Of a DNA stretch of 64,000 bases, positions 27,536 through 36,570 are shown in pieces. A model generated the notes under the pieces. The model worked only from the letters and a program-made list of their open reading frames with translations. It did not search any database and was not told the DNA's origin. Source of the DNA: Actinomyces glycerinitolerans. Lineage in GTDB: Bacteria; Actinomycetota; Actinomycetes; Actinomycetales; Actinomycetaceae. The DNA lies in NCBI RefSeq assembly GCF_900098745.1, contig NZ_FQTT01000012.1:123403-187402 (forward strand), read 5' to 3'. Position numbers and translations under genes: made by a program. Each line of letters begins with the position of its first letter. Position 1 is the stretch's first letter.

Positions 27536-28822
27536 TCACAGTCCGAGCGTGGAACGGATCTCGTCGCCGGCGCTGGTCATGGTGGACTCGGGGTCCGAAC
27601 CACCGACGATGTTGGCCTCGGCCATGCCCAGCGGGCCCCAGACGGCGGACATCTCGGGGATTGCCGGCATCGGGTCGGCGTTCTCTGCAAACTCCATGAA
27701 CTTGACCATGTTGGCGTCGCTCGACTCCAGCTTGCTGGCCAGGTCCTCCTGGACCGGCGGCAGCGGGTTGATCGCGTACATGGCCTCCGCGATGGTGGAG
27801 TCCTTGGCGACGTCGGCCACGAAAGTCTCCGCGAAGGCCTTGTTGGCGCCGGCGGCGGCCACGTAGAAGGCGTTGACGCCGGCGAAGGGGCGGGCGTCCT
27901 CCATGCCCTCGAAGCCGGGGATCTTGGACAGCTCGAAGTTGATGCCGGCGGTGTTGATGTCGCCCAGTGCCCAGGGGCCGGAGATCAGGTAGGCGGCCTT
28001 GCCCTCGGTGAACAGGGAGATGGCGTTGTCGCTGGTGACGGAGGTGGCCAGCACGCCCTGCTCGCCCAGTCCACCGATCTTCTCGGCGGCGGCGATGGAC
28101 CCCTCGCCGCCGACGCCGACGTCGGTGGCGTCCAGGGAGCCGTCGCTCTTGGTGCCGAACAGGTAGCCGCCGCCGGAGGTGTACAGCGGCTCCATGTGGT
28201 AGGCGTCTCCGGATTCGCCCACGGGCAGGGAGAGCACGACGTCGGCGCCGGAGGCCTGGCCGGCCTCGACGAGCTCCTCGATGGTGGCGGGCTCGGTGAC
28301 GTCGGTGAGGTCCGTGTTGACGAACAGGCCCAGCGTTTCCACGCAGTAGGGCACGCCGTAGTACTGGCCGTCGTAGGTCACGGCGTCTAGGGCGACCTGG
28401 CTGTAGTTGGACTCGGCGGCCGAGTCGAGGGTGATGGGGGAGATGGCGCCGTTCTGCACCAGGTTGCCGATCCAGTCGTGTGCGGCCACGATCATGTCCG
28501 GGCCGTTGCCGGCCGAGTTGGCGGCGATGAAGTTGGATTGCAATTCGTCGTTGGCGACTGTTTGCACCGCCACGGTGATGTCCTGTTCGTCGCCCCACTG
28601 CTGGGCGATGTCCTTGAGCGCGCCCGCCTTGACCTCGTCGGTCCAGATGACCAGGTCGGCGTTGGTGTCGCGGACGACCTGCTCGTCGGTGGAGCCGTCG
28701 GTGGCTTCGGCCGGGGCCTGCGAGGCGGCGGTGGAGGTGTTGTCTGAGCCACAGGCGGCAGCGGCGGCGAGGGTGGTGGCGATAGCGGTCATAGAGAGGA
28801 ACGACCGGCGATTGAGGGACAC
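27536..28822 (-). CDS. malE: Maltose/maltodextrin ABC transporter substrate-binding lipoprotein MalE
   Basis: 428-residue extracytoplasmic solute-binding protein of the MalE cluster. The N-terminus NRRSFLSMTAIATTLAAAAAC is a lipoprotein signal with the lipid-anchored Cys at about residue 24; the RR pair gives it a Tat-like look. The mature part begins with a Ser/Thr/Ala linker, then DLVIWTDEVKAGALKDIAQQW. A GTG start at 28822 has AAGGAGA about eight bases upstream; the frame upstream to 28894 crosses the promoter. It has its own promoter with operator-like sites. The cluster position and MalF-type partner support maltodextrin specificity. Confidence 0.93.
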   Translation of the reverse strand: MSLNRRSFLSMTAIATTLAAAAACGSDNTSTAASQAPAEATDGSTDEQVVRDTNADLVIWTDEVKAGALKDIAQQWGDEQDITVAVQTVANDELQSNFIAANSAGNGPDMIVAAHDWIGNLVQNGAISPITLDSAAESNYSQVALDAVTYDGQYYGVPYCVETLGLFVNTDLTDVTEPATIEELVEAGQASGADVVLSLPVGESGDAYHMEPLYTSGGGYLFGTKSDGSLDATDVGVGGEGSIAAAEKIGGLGEQGVLATSVTSDNAISLFTEGKAAYLISGPWALGDINTAGINFELSKIPGFEGMEDARPFAGVNAFYVAAAGANKAFAETFVADVAKDSTIAEAMYAINPLPPVQEDLASKLESSDANMVKFMEFAENADPMPAIPEMSAVWGPLGMAEANIVGGSDPESTMTSAGDEIRSTLGL

Positions 28823-28869
28823 CGTGATTCTCCTTCGAATCGGATGGGAGCTTGCGATTGACGGCAAAA

Positions 28870-28931
28870 AATGTAACGCGCCTGTGCAAGCCATGCAAGG
28901 AGAAGGGGGTCTCGCTGCAAAGTTGTTGCAG
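28870..28931 (-). promoter_or_regulatory. malE promoter with LacI/MalR-type operator sites
   Basis: On the minus strand TTGCAT (-35, 28893-28898) and TACATT (-10, 28870-28875) are separated by 17 bp. Two direct CTTGCA words overlap the -35 and spacer (28884-28899), and a palindrome CTGCAA-N5-TTGCAG lies just upstream (28915-28931). TTGCA half-sites recall those reported for streptomycete MalR; assignment to the cluster's LacI protein is inferred. Confidence 0.65.
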
Positions 28932-28940
28932 AAAAGTACC

Positions 28941-30170
28941 TTAGGCGACAGTCGCCGCGGCCGCCCAGACCGTCGTCGCCGGGGGCACGACCAGGTTGTC
29001 GCCGTCTTGCCCGAGCTGCGCGGAGGACAACAGCACCTCGGCGTGCTCCGGCAACAAGAGCGCCCGCGAGGAGGTGTTGACCAGCACTAGCACATCCCGC
29101 GTCAGCGCCGTCAGCACGTCCCGTGGAGACCAGTCCAGGCCCTGCACGAAGGCGAAGGGCGCCGCTGCAAGATGGTGCTCGTGGCGTACATAGGTGGCAT
29201 GGCGAACGGTGGCCAGCGGTGAGCCGAACTGGGTGCCCTGAGAAGCGGCCTGTGTCTGCACCAACTCGGCCAGCGCCAGCGGGTCGGTGGGCTTGTCTGC
29301 GTCGGGCAGACCGATCTCATCACCCTGGCGCAGGTAGACGGAGCCGGGCAGCGCCAGTACCAACGCCTGCAGTGCCAGCGCACGCCGCCGCAGCTCCGGG
29401 TCGGGCGCGGTCTCGAACCAGCGGCTGCCGTCACCGGGGTTGGCCCGATCCACCAGTCGGTAGCCGGGCAGGAAGCGCCACACGGGGGCGGCGCCGAAGC
29501 GGTCGTGCTCGCGCAGGGAATGGGTGATGGCGTCGGTGAGCGACTGGGGGTCCCAGCGTGAGAGCATGAGTCGGTCGTCGCGCAGGTGGTGCAGCCAGTC
29601 GTCCTGGAGGTGATGGCGCAGCGCGTCGGGGTAGCTGGCGGAAACGTCCGCACCCAGCGTCCCATCGGGCACGTGCTGTGCCAACAGGGACTGCATCAGC
29701 GTGAAATAGTTGCTGAGTCGTTGCAGATCCGACTGGTCCCACACCTCGGGTGGGATGATCGTGCCCAGATCCACGCCGTCGGCGCCGGCGGCGAGGAAAC
29801 AGCCGGCCCTTTCCACCAGGCCTTCGAAGCCGCGTTCCTCGCCGACCAGAATCGGGTTGGCCTCGTGGGCGTGGAGTCCGGTCACCGGCCCCAGTGCGCC
29901 GGAGATGCGCACGATCACGCGCAGACCCTGCTCGTGGGCGCGATCGGCGAAGCGGCGGAACTCGGCGATGTCGGTGCTGGTAGCCAGACGGGAAGGGCGT
30001 ATCAGTACGGCCCCGAAGCCGAGGGAGACGACATGCTCGCAGACATTGCCCAGATCGCCCAGCTGCTCAGCCCCAAGCTCGGGGGAGACGACCTCGTATA
30101 CGAGCGTGTCGCGCCACCACTCGACCGGGCCGGCGTATGCGCGGTGGATGAGCGTCGTCGTGGTGCTCAC
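28941..30170 (-). CDS. Degenerate GH13-like protein (probable pseudoenzyme)
   Basis: 409-residue protein with the outline of a GH13 alpha-glucosidase but shorter than the usual ~550. The N-terminus WWRDTLVYEVVSPELG resembles WWRDAVIYQVYPRSF of oligo-glucosidases. Region I (DLVPNHTS) is replaced by RISGALGP, region II reads GADGVDLG (Asp kept, preceding Arg lost), region III reads GADVSAS (Glu lost), and the region IV NHD is replaced by GYR. A C-terminal beta domain is present. It is the first gene of the maltose operon. Loss of catalytic residues argues for a non-enzymatic role or decay, although the frame is intact. Confidence 0.75.
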   Translation of the reverse strand: MSTTTTLIHRAYAGPVEWWRDTLVYEVVSPELGAEQLGDLGNVCEHVVSLGFGAVLIRPSRLATSTDIAEFRRFADRAHEQGLRVIVRISGALGPVTGLHAHEANPILVGEERGFEGLVERAGCFLAAGADGVDLGTIIPPEVWDQSDLQRLSNYFTLMQSLLAQHVPDGTLGADVSASYPDALRHHLQDDWLHHLRDDRLMLSRWDPQSLTDAITHSLREHDRFGAAPVWRFLPGYRLVDRANPGDGSRWFETAPDPELRRRALALQALVLALPGSVYLRQGDEIGLPDADKPTDPLALAELVQTQAASQGTQFGSPLATVRHATYVRHEHHLAAAPFAFVQGLDWSPRDVLTALTRDVLVLVNTSSRALLLPEHAEVLLSSAQLGQDGDNLVVPPATTVWAAAATVA

Positions 30171-30348
30171 GGCAACTGGCTCCCTTCCGCCGGGTTGTGC
30201 CCCGGACCTGCGGGCTGACCCGGGCCCGCACGGGCACGGGCGCTGCCCGATGACAAGACATCCTGCTAAGCCATTCGGCTAGAGCGTGACTCATAGTAAC
30301 CCGCCGTCAGGAACGCCGCTGCCACAAGTGCTGCGATACGTTGGACTC
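30171..30348. promoter_or_regulatory. Divergent promoter region between the maltose operon and dgt
   Basis: 178 bp between divergent starts. An imperfect palindrome CTAAGCC-ATTC-GGCTAG (30265-30281) lies near the middle and could be an operator. It lacks the TTGCA words seen at malE. I see no clear -35/-10 pair. Confidence 0.35.
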
Positions 30349-31686
30349 ATGTCCATCTCACATCCGCACTCACCGGCCGCCGTCGCACCGGAGGCAGGCG
30401 GCGTCATGGGCGAGGACACCGGTGACCTGGTGGGCTACGGCGCCGACGATGTGGCGCGCTTCTTGCCCGAGCCGCCCAAGAATCCGCAGCGCACGCCCTT
30501 CGAGCGCGATCGCGCCCGGGTGCTGCACTCCTCCGCCCTGCGCCGCCTGGGCGCCAAGACACAGGTGCTGGGGCCCTCCGCGGACGACTTCGTGCGCACC
30601 CGGCTGACTCACTCCCTGGAGGTCGCCCAGGTGGGTCGCGCCCTGGGGCAGGCGCTGGGCTGTGATCCCGACGTCGTCGACGCGGCCTGCCTGTCCCACG
30701 ACCTGGGCCACCCGCCCTATGGGCACAACGGGGAGCAGGCCCTGAACGTGGTGGCCGAGTCCATCGGCGGCTTCGAGGGCAATGCGCAGACCTTCCGCAT
30801 CCTCACGCGCCTGGAGCCCAAGACCCTGGACGCCCACGGGCGCGGCGTGGGCGTGAACCTCACCCGCGCCAGCCTGGACGCGGTCGCCAAGTACCCGTGG
30901 GCCAAGGGCGAGGGGCCGGGCGGCCCCGGTGGTCGCTCCGCGGTCAAGTACTGCTGCTACGACGACGACCGCGAGATCTTCTCCTGGATGCGTGCCGGTG
31001 CTCCCGCCAACCGCCGCTGCCTGGAGGCCCAGATCATGGACTTCTCCGACGACGTCGGCTACTCCGTGCACGACGTCGAGGACGCCATCGCCCTGTTCAA
31101 GATGGACCCCGCCCGGCTCGCCGACCCCGCCGAGGTCGTCACCGTCGTCGACGCCACCCGTGCCTGGTACGGCGGGCGCATGAGCGCCGACGCGCTCGGC
31201 GCCGCCTGGGAGCGCCTGGCCGCGCAACCGTTCTGGATACACAGTTACACGGGGGCACTGGCGGACGCGGCACAGCTGAAGAACCTCACCAGCCAGCTCA
31301 TCGGCCGTTTCGTCTCCGCAGTCGCGCGTGCCACCCGGGAGGTCTTCGGGGAGGGGCCACTGACCCGCTACGACGCCGACCTGGTCATTCCCGAGGAGAC
31401 CTCCGCCGAGATCCTGGTGCTCAAGGGCGCGGCCGTGCGCTATGTGATGGCACCCCGCGAGCATGAGCCCGTCTACCTGCGCCAGCGCACCGAACTGTTC
31501 GACCTCGCCGACGCCCTGCTCGAGAGCAACGGTGCGCACCTGGAGCCCATCTTCGCGGCCGCCTGGCACCAGGCCGCCGACGACGCCGGGCGCCTCCGGG
31601 CCGTGGTGGACCAGATCGCCTCCCTGACCGACACCTCCGCGCAGGCCTGGCATGCCCGCCTGTGCGGGTTGCTGTCCGCGGTGTGA
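30349..31686 (+). CDS. dgt: Deoxyguanosinetriphosphate triphosphohydrolase-like protein
   Basis: HD-domain dNTP triphosphohydrolase-like enzyme of 445 residues, hydrolysing dNTPs to nucleoside and triphosphate. Metal-binding residues are H88 (RLTHSLEVAQ), H117-D118 (CLSHDLGHPPYGHNGE) and a downstream Asp in IMDFSDDVGYSVHDVED. An ATG at 30349 begins MSISHPHSP; a GTG at 30286 in the promoter region is less likely. It lies directly upstream of dnaG on the same strand, a common actinobacterial arrangement. Confidence 0.92.
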   Translation: MSISHPHSPAAVAPEAGGVMGEDTGDLVGYGADDVARFLPEPPKNPQRTPFERDRARVLHSSALRRLGAKTQVLGPSADDFVRTRLTHSLEVAQVGRALGQALGCDPDVVDAACLSHDLGHPPYGHNGEQALNVVAESIGGFEGNAQTFRILTRLEPKTLDAHGRGVGVNLTRASLDAVAKYPWAKGEGPGGPGGRSAVKYCCYDDDREIFSWMRAGAPANRRCLEAQIMDFSDDVGYSVHDVEDAIALFKMDPARLADPAEVVTVVDATRAWYGGRMSADALGAAWERLAAQPFWIHSYTGALADAAQLKNLTSQLIGRFVSAVARATREVFGEGPLTRYDADLVIPEETSAEILVLKGAAVRYVMAPREHEPVYLRQRTELFDLADALLESNGAHLEPIFAAAWHQAADDAGRLRAVVDQIASLTDTSAQAWHARLCGLLSAV

Positions 31687-31786
31687 GCACTTCCCGCGGT
31701 GCAAGCCGTTACTGCCCGGCCGTGGGCGGAGTCGGCTGGGGCAATCGCCGTCCATTCCTGTCGCACCCCTCGCCTAGGATGAGGCC

Positions 31787-33820
31787 ATGGCGGGACTGAT
31801 CAAGCGCGAGGACATCGACGCGGTGCGCGAGCGCGCCAAAATCGAGGACGTCGTCGGCGAGCACGTCACGCTCAAAAGCGGGGGAGTGGGCTCCCTGAAG
31901 GGCCTGTGTCCCTTCCACGACGAGCGCACCCCCTCCTTCAACGTCCGCCCCCAGCTGGGGCTGTGGCACTGCTTCGGCTGCGGCGAGGGCGGCGACGTCA
32001 TCGACTTCGTGCAGAAGATCAATCACCTGTCCTTCACGGAGGCGGTGGAGTACCTGGCCGGTCGCGTGGGCGTGCAGCTGCGCTACGAGGAGGGCGGGAC
32101 GGTCAAACGCGGCGTCGAGCCGGGCACTCGGCAGCGGCTGCTGGAGGCCAACCGCCTGGCCGAGTCCTGGTTCCAGGAGCAGCTGGCCACACCGGCCGCC
32201 CAGACCGGACGGGACTTCCTGACCGGTCGTGGTTTCGACCGCAACACCGCCGCCCACTTCGGGGTGGGCTATGCCCCGGAGGGGTGGGACAATCTGGCGG
32301 GCGTGCTGCGCTCCCACGGCTTCACCGAGCGGGAACTGGTGGAGTCCGGACTGTGCGGGCGCGGCAGCTCCGGGCGCATCTACGACCGCTTCCGCGACCG
32401 GCTGATGTGGCCCATTCGGGACGTCACCGGCGCCACGGTCGGCTTCGGCGGGCGCCGCCTGTCGGACGCGGACAAAACCGTCCCCAAGTACCTCAACACG
32501 CCCGAGACCGCCATCTACCACAAGGGCCAGGTCCTTTACGGCCTGGACCTGGCCAAGGCGGAGATCGCCCGCTCCCACAAGATCGTCGTCGTCGAGGGCT
32601 ACACGGACGTGATGGCCGCCCACCTGTCCGGGGTGACCACGGCCGTGGCCACCTGCGGCACCGCCTTCGGCCCGGACCACGTGCGCATCGTGCGCCGCCT
32701 GCTCGGGGACGCCGCCGACCCCTCCGCCGGGGTGATCGCCGGCAACCGGACCCGCGGCGGGGAGATCATCTTCACCTTCGACGGTGACGCCGCCGGCCAG
32801 AAGGCCGCCCTGCGCGCCTATGGGGAGGACCAGCACTTCGCCGCCCAGACCTTCGTCGCCGTCGAGCCGCGCGGCCTGGATCCGTGCGACCTGCGCATGG
32901 AGGAGGGCCCGGATGCGATTCCCCGCCTGCTGAGCCGGCGCGTGCCCCTGTTCGAGTTCGTCATTCGCGCCTCCCTGGCCAACCTCAACCTGGACACCGC
33001 CGAGGGGCGCGTACAGGGCCTGCGCTCGGCCGCGCCCGTCGTCGCCGGTATCCGCGACCGGGCGCTCAAGCGCGAATACACCCGGCGCCTGGCCGGCTGG
33101 CTGGGACTGCCGGAGTCCGAGGCGGTGGGCGCCGTGCGCGCCTATGAGCGCCGCGGGGGGCACGCCGCCAACCCCGCCGGCGGGCCGGGACCGTACAGCC
33201 AGAACAGCCAGTTCGGGCCGCCCGACGAGTTGACCACGGCGGGCCCGGTCGAGCGGCCCGGCCTGCCGCCGGTGACCGATCCGGTGGAGAAGCTTGAACG
33301 GCAGGCGCTGGAGGTCATCGTGCAGGCACCACAGGTGGCGGCCCGTGTGGGTGCGGATGACATCAACGCGGTGGCCTTCTCCGTGCCTGTCCATCGCGCG
33401 GTCTTCGAGGCGATCGAAGCGGCCGGGGGAGCGGCCGAGGTGGACGGGCTCGTGCAGCAGGCGCAGGCGGCGGGACTAACGGGACCCGACGCGGTCAAGC
33501 GCGCCACCACGCACTGGCTGGAGCAGGTGCGTGCGGGTGCCATTGGGCCGATCGCCGCCGCGGTGACCGAGCTCGCCGTCGCCCCGCTTCCGCTGCCCGC
33601 CCCGCGGGGCAACCGCGAGGCCGAACCGGATCCGGACGCCGTCGAGCGCTATGCCTCGGGCGTGCTGTCCTCGCTGGCCCGCACGGGCATCAACCGGCGA
33701 CTTACGGAGCTGCGCTCACGGCAACGGCGCATGAACCCTAATGAGGACGGCTACCGGGAGCTGTTCGAGGAGATCGTCGGCCTGGAGAACCGACGCATGC
33801 AGATGGCCCGCGGGGCCTGA
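31787..33820 (+). CDS. dnaG: DNA primase
   Basis: Replication primase of 677 residues. The CHC2 zinc-binding motif uses C41, H44, C62 and C65 (LCPFHDERTPSF and WHCFGCGEGGD). TOPRIM motifs are VVVEGYTDVMAAH (EGYTD) and FTFDGDAAGQ. The N-terminal zinc domain, RNA polymerase core and a C-terminal helicase-binding domain are all present. An inserted hydrophilic stretch near 460-490 separates core and C-terminal domain. The first ATG, 100 bp after dgt, gives the family-typical N-terminus AGLIKREDIDAVRERA. Confidence 0.97.
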   Translation: MAGLIKREDIDAVRERAKIEDVVGEHVTLKSGGVGSLKGLCPFHDERTPSFNVRPQLGLWHCFGCGEGGDVIDFVQKINHLSFTEAVEYLAGRVGVQLRYEEGGTVKRGVEPGTRQRLLEANRLAESWFQEQLATPAAQTGRDFLTGRGFDRNTAAHFGVGYAPEGWDNLAGVLRSHGFTERELVESGLCGRGSSGRIYDRFRDRLMWPIRDVTGATVGFGGRRLSDADKTVPKYLNTPETAIYHKGQVLYGLDLAKAEIARSHKIVVVEGYTDVMAAHLSGVTTAVATCGTAFGPDHVRIVRRLLGDAADPSAGVIAGNRTRGGEIIFTFDGDAAGQKAALRAYGEDQHFAAQTFVAVEPRGLDPCDLRMEEGPDAIPRLLSRRVPLFEFVIRASLANLNLDTAEGRVQGLRSAAPVVAGIRDRALKREYTRRLAGWLGLPESEAVGAVRAYERRGGHAANPAGGPGPYSQNSQFGPPDELTTAGPVERPGLPPVTDPVEKLERQALEVIVQAPQVAARVGADDINAVAFSVPVHRAVFEAIEAAGGAAEVDGLVQQAQAAGLTGPDAVKRATTHWLEQVRAGAIGPIAAAVTELAVAPLPLPAPRGNREAEPDPDAVERYASGVLSSLARTGINRRLTELRSRQRRMNPNEDGYRELFEEIVGLENRRMQMARGA

Positions 33821-33895
33821 ACCGGTTAGGCTGCGAGCAGACCGCGAGGATCGCTCGGAGCAGGTCGGCGAGTAGTGGCCCGGGCGGCGCGGGGG

Positions 33896-34387
33896 TTACA
33901 GCCCGCGTTCGCGCAACTCGCGCATGGCCTTGGCCCGGTTCTTGCGCGACAGGCGGTCCAGGTACAGGTGTCCGTCCAGGTGGTCGCATTCGTGCTGGAT
34001 GCAACGTCCCATGAGCTCCTCGCCCTCGACGACCACCTTCTTGCCGTCCAGGTCGATGCCCTCGGCGCGCGCGTACCAGGCGCGCTCCGTCGGGTACCAC
34101 AGGCCGGGCACCGACAGGCAGCCCTCCTCGCCGTCCTGGAACTCGTCCTTGGAGAGCTCGACGATCCGGGGGTTGAGGATGTAGCCGATCTCGCCGTCGA
34201 TGTGCCAGGAGAAGGCGCGCAGGCTGACGCCGATCTGGTTGGCGGCCAGGCCCGCGCGGCCGTCCTCGTTGACGGTCTCGAGCAGGTCCTCCACCAGTGA
34301 CTTGACGGAGTCGTCGATGTCGGTGATCGGGTCGCACACGGTGCGCAGCACCGGGTCGCCGATAATGCGGATGTCGCGGTATGCCAT
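33896..34387 (-). CDS. def: Peptide deformylase
   Basis: Metalloenzyme removing the formyl group from nascent proteins, 163 residues. All three motifs are present: GLAANQIG (46-53, normally GLAAPQIG, Asn replacing Pro), EGCLSVPG (88-95, metal C90) and QHECDH (131-136, metal H132 and H136, catalytic E133). The ATG at 34387 starts [14 protein letters not shown]. It is convergent with dnaG and divergent from the hypothetical gene at 34466. Confidence 0.95.
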   Translation of the reverse strand: MAYRDIRIIGDPVLRTVCDPITDIDDSVKSLVEDLLETVNEDGRAGLAANQIGVSLRAFSWHIDGEIGYILNPRIVELSKDEFQDGEEGCLSVPGLWYPTERAWYARAEGIDLDGKKVVVEGEELMGRCIQHECDHLDGHLYLDRLSRKNRAKAMRELRERGL

Positions 34388-34465
34388 GGGGCCATCCTCG
34401 CACGTTCCGCGGCGCGTCTCGCACTCGGGTGCGCGTCGCCGTCGGTGGCGGCTAGCCTGGGGGGC

Positions 34466-35077
34466 ATGATGGCGCCGATCCGTAAAGCCTCTTCCGCCCG
34501 GCCCGCATGGCGTTCCGGTGTTGCCGCGCGCCTGCGTCGCCGCGCCGCGATCCCACCCGTCCTGGCGGCAATGGTGCCCGACGACGGCCCCCTGCTCGGG
34601 GCCGTGCCACTGGTTGAGGACGACTCCCGCTGGGCCGCGGCCACCGCCAACTATCTGACGGTTGTCGGCCACGGCGGGGTCGAACTGAGGCGGGGCTGGC
34701 ATGAGGTTGAGCGCGGCCGCTGGGACGCCCAGGCCGCGACCTTCACACTCACCTGGACGGATGCGACCCGCCGGCCGCTGGTGCTGACGGTGCCCGAGGC
34801 GGTCAGCCGCGGGGAGAAGGCCGTGGCGGTGGATGTCGCCCCGTTCGCCCGCGCGTTGCGGCAGGGGGTCGAGTCGGCCCTGGTGCACGCGGTCACCGGG
34901 CAGCTGCCGGGTGGTCGACGTGTAACCGTCAGTGTGCGCCGCGACTCGGATGGTCGCTTGTACACGGCCTCCGACCTGTCCACCGATGACGCAGCGGCAC
35001 TGGACGAGGCCGACGGCGCGGCGCTGGAGGAGCTCATTCGGCGCGCCCGCGACGGTGTGGGACTGCCCACAGGCTGA
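34466..35077 (+). CDS. Hypothetical cytosolic protein
   Basis: 203-residue protein I cannot assign to a named family. It has a basic N-terminus (about 1-30), then a segment containing [25 protein letters not shown] and a compact, mostly beta/alpha central part. There is no signal peptide, membrane segment or metal motif. The acidic tail ends [18 protein letters not shown]. Head-to-head position with def is seen; a link is unproven. Start is ATG 34466, with ATG 34469 equally possible; GGGGGG precedes it. Confidence 0.75.
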   Translation: MMAPIRKASSARPAWRSGVAARLRRRAAIPPVLAAMVPDDGPLLGAVPLVEDDSRWAAATANYLTVVGHGGVELRRGWHEVERGRWDAQAATFTLTWTDATRRPLVLTVPEAVSRGEKAVAVDVAPFARALRQGVESALVHAVTGQLPGGRRVTVSVRRDSDGRLYTASDLSTDDAAALDEADGAALEELIRRARDGVGLPTG

Positions 35078-35118
35078 CTTTCCGGTGCGCTGGCGCCAGG
35101 TTGAGCAACGGGGCAGAT

Positions 35119-35148
35119 TCGACGTCGGCGCCCGCGGCTTGCTAAAGT
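35119..35148 (+). promoter_or_regulatory. Likely promoter of tRNA-Asn
   Basis: TTCGAC (35119-35124) and TAAAGT (35143-35148) are separated by 18 bp and end 20 bp before the tRNA. The -10 lies in a locally A/T-rich patch of a GC-rich gap. Confidence 0.45.
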
Positions 35149-35168
35149 TCCACCCGCGCCAAGCGCGA

Positions 35169-35240
35169 TCCCGCGTAGCTCAATGGCAGAGCATCCGACT
35201 GTTAATCGGAGGGTTGTTGGTTCGAGTCCAACCGCGGGAG
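35169..35240 (+). tRNA. tRNA-Asn (GTT)
   Basis: 72-nt cloverleaf: acceptor TCCCGCG/CGCGGGA, D-stem GCTC/GAGC, anticodon stem TCCGA/TCGGA with loop CTGTTAA (anticodon GTT), T-arm GTTGG-TTCGAGT-CCAAC, discriminator G. No CCA is encoded. The 3' end of the potassium channel gene overlaps it on the other strand. Confidence 0.96.
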
Positions 35241-36053
35241 CCGAACGTCGGCCTCGCCCTCACGGGCGGGGCTTTTGTCGTCTTCAACCAGCGCGGCACC
35301 CGCGACTGCGGCGCGTGGCTCCGTAAGGCGCTGGATCTGCTCGGAGAGTGCGGCGATTTCACCTTGTAGGTCTGCGACCTGAGCGCGCGTAGCCGCCTCC
35401 TGCTCGGCGTTCTCCTCGGCGACCAGGGAGATGATCCAGGAGGCGAGCGTGGCGGTCACCACGCCGATCAGTGCTACGCCGCCAATCATTAGCAGTATTG
35501 CGGTGGCTCGGCCGACGGTCGTGACGGGTGCGAGGTCACCGTAACCGACGGTGGTGATGGTGACCAGCGACCACCACAGCGCGTCCGGAAAGCTGGTTAT
35601 GGAGGCTCCCGGTGCTCCGCGTTCGGCGTCCAATACCGCCAACGAAGCCACGAGGGAGAGCAGTGCCACGCTCCCTGCCGTGTAGGCGGTGATCCGTCCT
35701 CGCAGGGCGGTCCCGGCGCTGCGCTGAAGGACGCCGACCAGGGCCAACAGCCGTACCAGCCGAAGCGGCCGCAACATGGGCAGCGCAACCATGGCGAGGT
35801 CCAGCAGGTGGTGGGCGAACCAGTGGCGACGATCGGAGGCCAGGGCGAGACGGGCACCGTAGTCCACGGCGAACACGACCCAAACGACGTTCATCACCGC
35901 CTCGGGGAGACGCCGGGCAGAACCCTGAAGGTCCGCGATCACCTCCCAGGCATAGGCGGTGAGGAAGAGGACGGCGGCGACGATGAGCGGCCACTCGGTG
36001 ACGTGCTCCCACAACTGCAGACGTCGAGAAGAGTCCTTCGTTTCAGCTGGCAT
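35202..36053 (-). CDS. Voltage-gated-type potassium channel protein
   Basis: 283-residue membrane protein with six expected membrane segments. An arginine-bearing S4-like helix LRPLRLVRLLALVGVLQR (94-111) precedes the pore loop with the selectivity filter TVGYGD (168-173). A cytoplasmic coiled coil follows (about 208-245, LVAEENAEQEAATRAQVADL and on). The last ~13 residues (RLDSNQQPSD type) are read from the antisense strand of tRNA-Asn, where the stop lies. The start is ATG 36053; the frame continues upstream without support. Confidence 0.88.
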   Translation of the reverse strand: MPAETKDSSRRLQLWEHVTEWPLIVAAVLFLTAYAWEVIADLQGSARRLPEAVMNVVWVVFAVDYGARLALASDRRHWFAHHLLDLAMVALPMLRPLRLVRLLALVGVLQRSAGTALRGRITAYTAGSVALLSLVASLAVLDAERGAPGASITSFPDALWWSLVTITTVGYGDLAPVTTVGRATAILLMIGGVALIGVVTATLASWIISLVAEENAEQEAATRAQVADLQGEIAALSEQIQRLTEPRAAVAGAALVEDDKSPAREGEADVRLPRLDSNQQPSD

Positions 36054-36183
36054 GCCCGTGATCGTAGAGGCAAGCGGACGGCTGATCGCCAGGCGTGCGG
36101 CGGAGGGCTGGTGTACCGGTGGGCATCCTGAGGACACCGCCGGCGCCGCGGGTCGGCGGTGTGCGAGTGGCGGCCTGTCCCTG

Positions 36184-36277
36184 CTTGGACCGCCCACGCC
36201 CCGTTGGACCGCTGTAACCGGCGGCTACGGCGGTCCAACGGGGGGACAGGGGTCCAACTGGAGGAACGCGGTCCAAC
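36184..36277. repeat. Array of GTTGGACC/GGTCCAAC words with 19-bp spacing
   Basis: CTTGGACC at 36184 and GTTGGACC at 36203 are 19 bp apart. GGTCCAAC at 36232, 36251 and 36270 are also 19 bp apart, in the opposite orientation. The central words form a 14-bp stem (36199-36212 with 36230-36243) around a 17-base loop. It lies in a 517-bp gap (36054-36570) without other supported features. It could be an operator array, a terminator or a repetitive element. Confidence 0.6.
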
Positions 36278-36570
36278 TAGGCGCATCCCTCCCTGCGCCT
36301 GCGGGACCCGCCGGCCCCTGGGCGCTTGCCCGGTAGGTACACGATCCTGGCGATGCTGGACCACACGCCGTGATCCGCGCCCGCCGCGGCACCGGCGCGG
36401 CCTGAGACGGGCGGCACGTCTCCGGATGCGGTGATGTCGGCCCGGCGGCTGGCATTGCGCCTTCGGCTCTGGCATCATGATGTCGCACGCCGCGTGCGTC
36501 ACGCGAAGCGCCCGGATGATTCGAGAACGTTGGGGAAGACGAATCTCGGAACAACCAGGAGGCGATCCCC

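Noticed and set aside
36043..36276. Small minus-strand frame over the GGTCCAAC array
   Set aside because: Pro/Gly/Arg-rich, no ribosome site, and its repeats are explained by the 19-bp DNA array.
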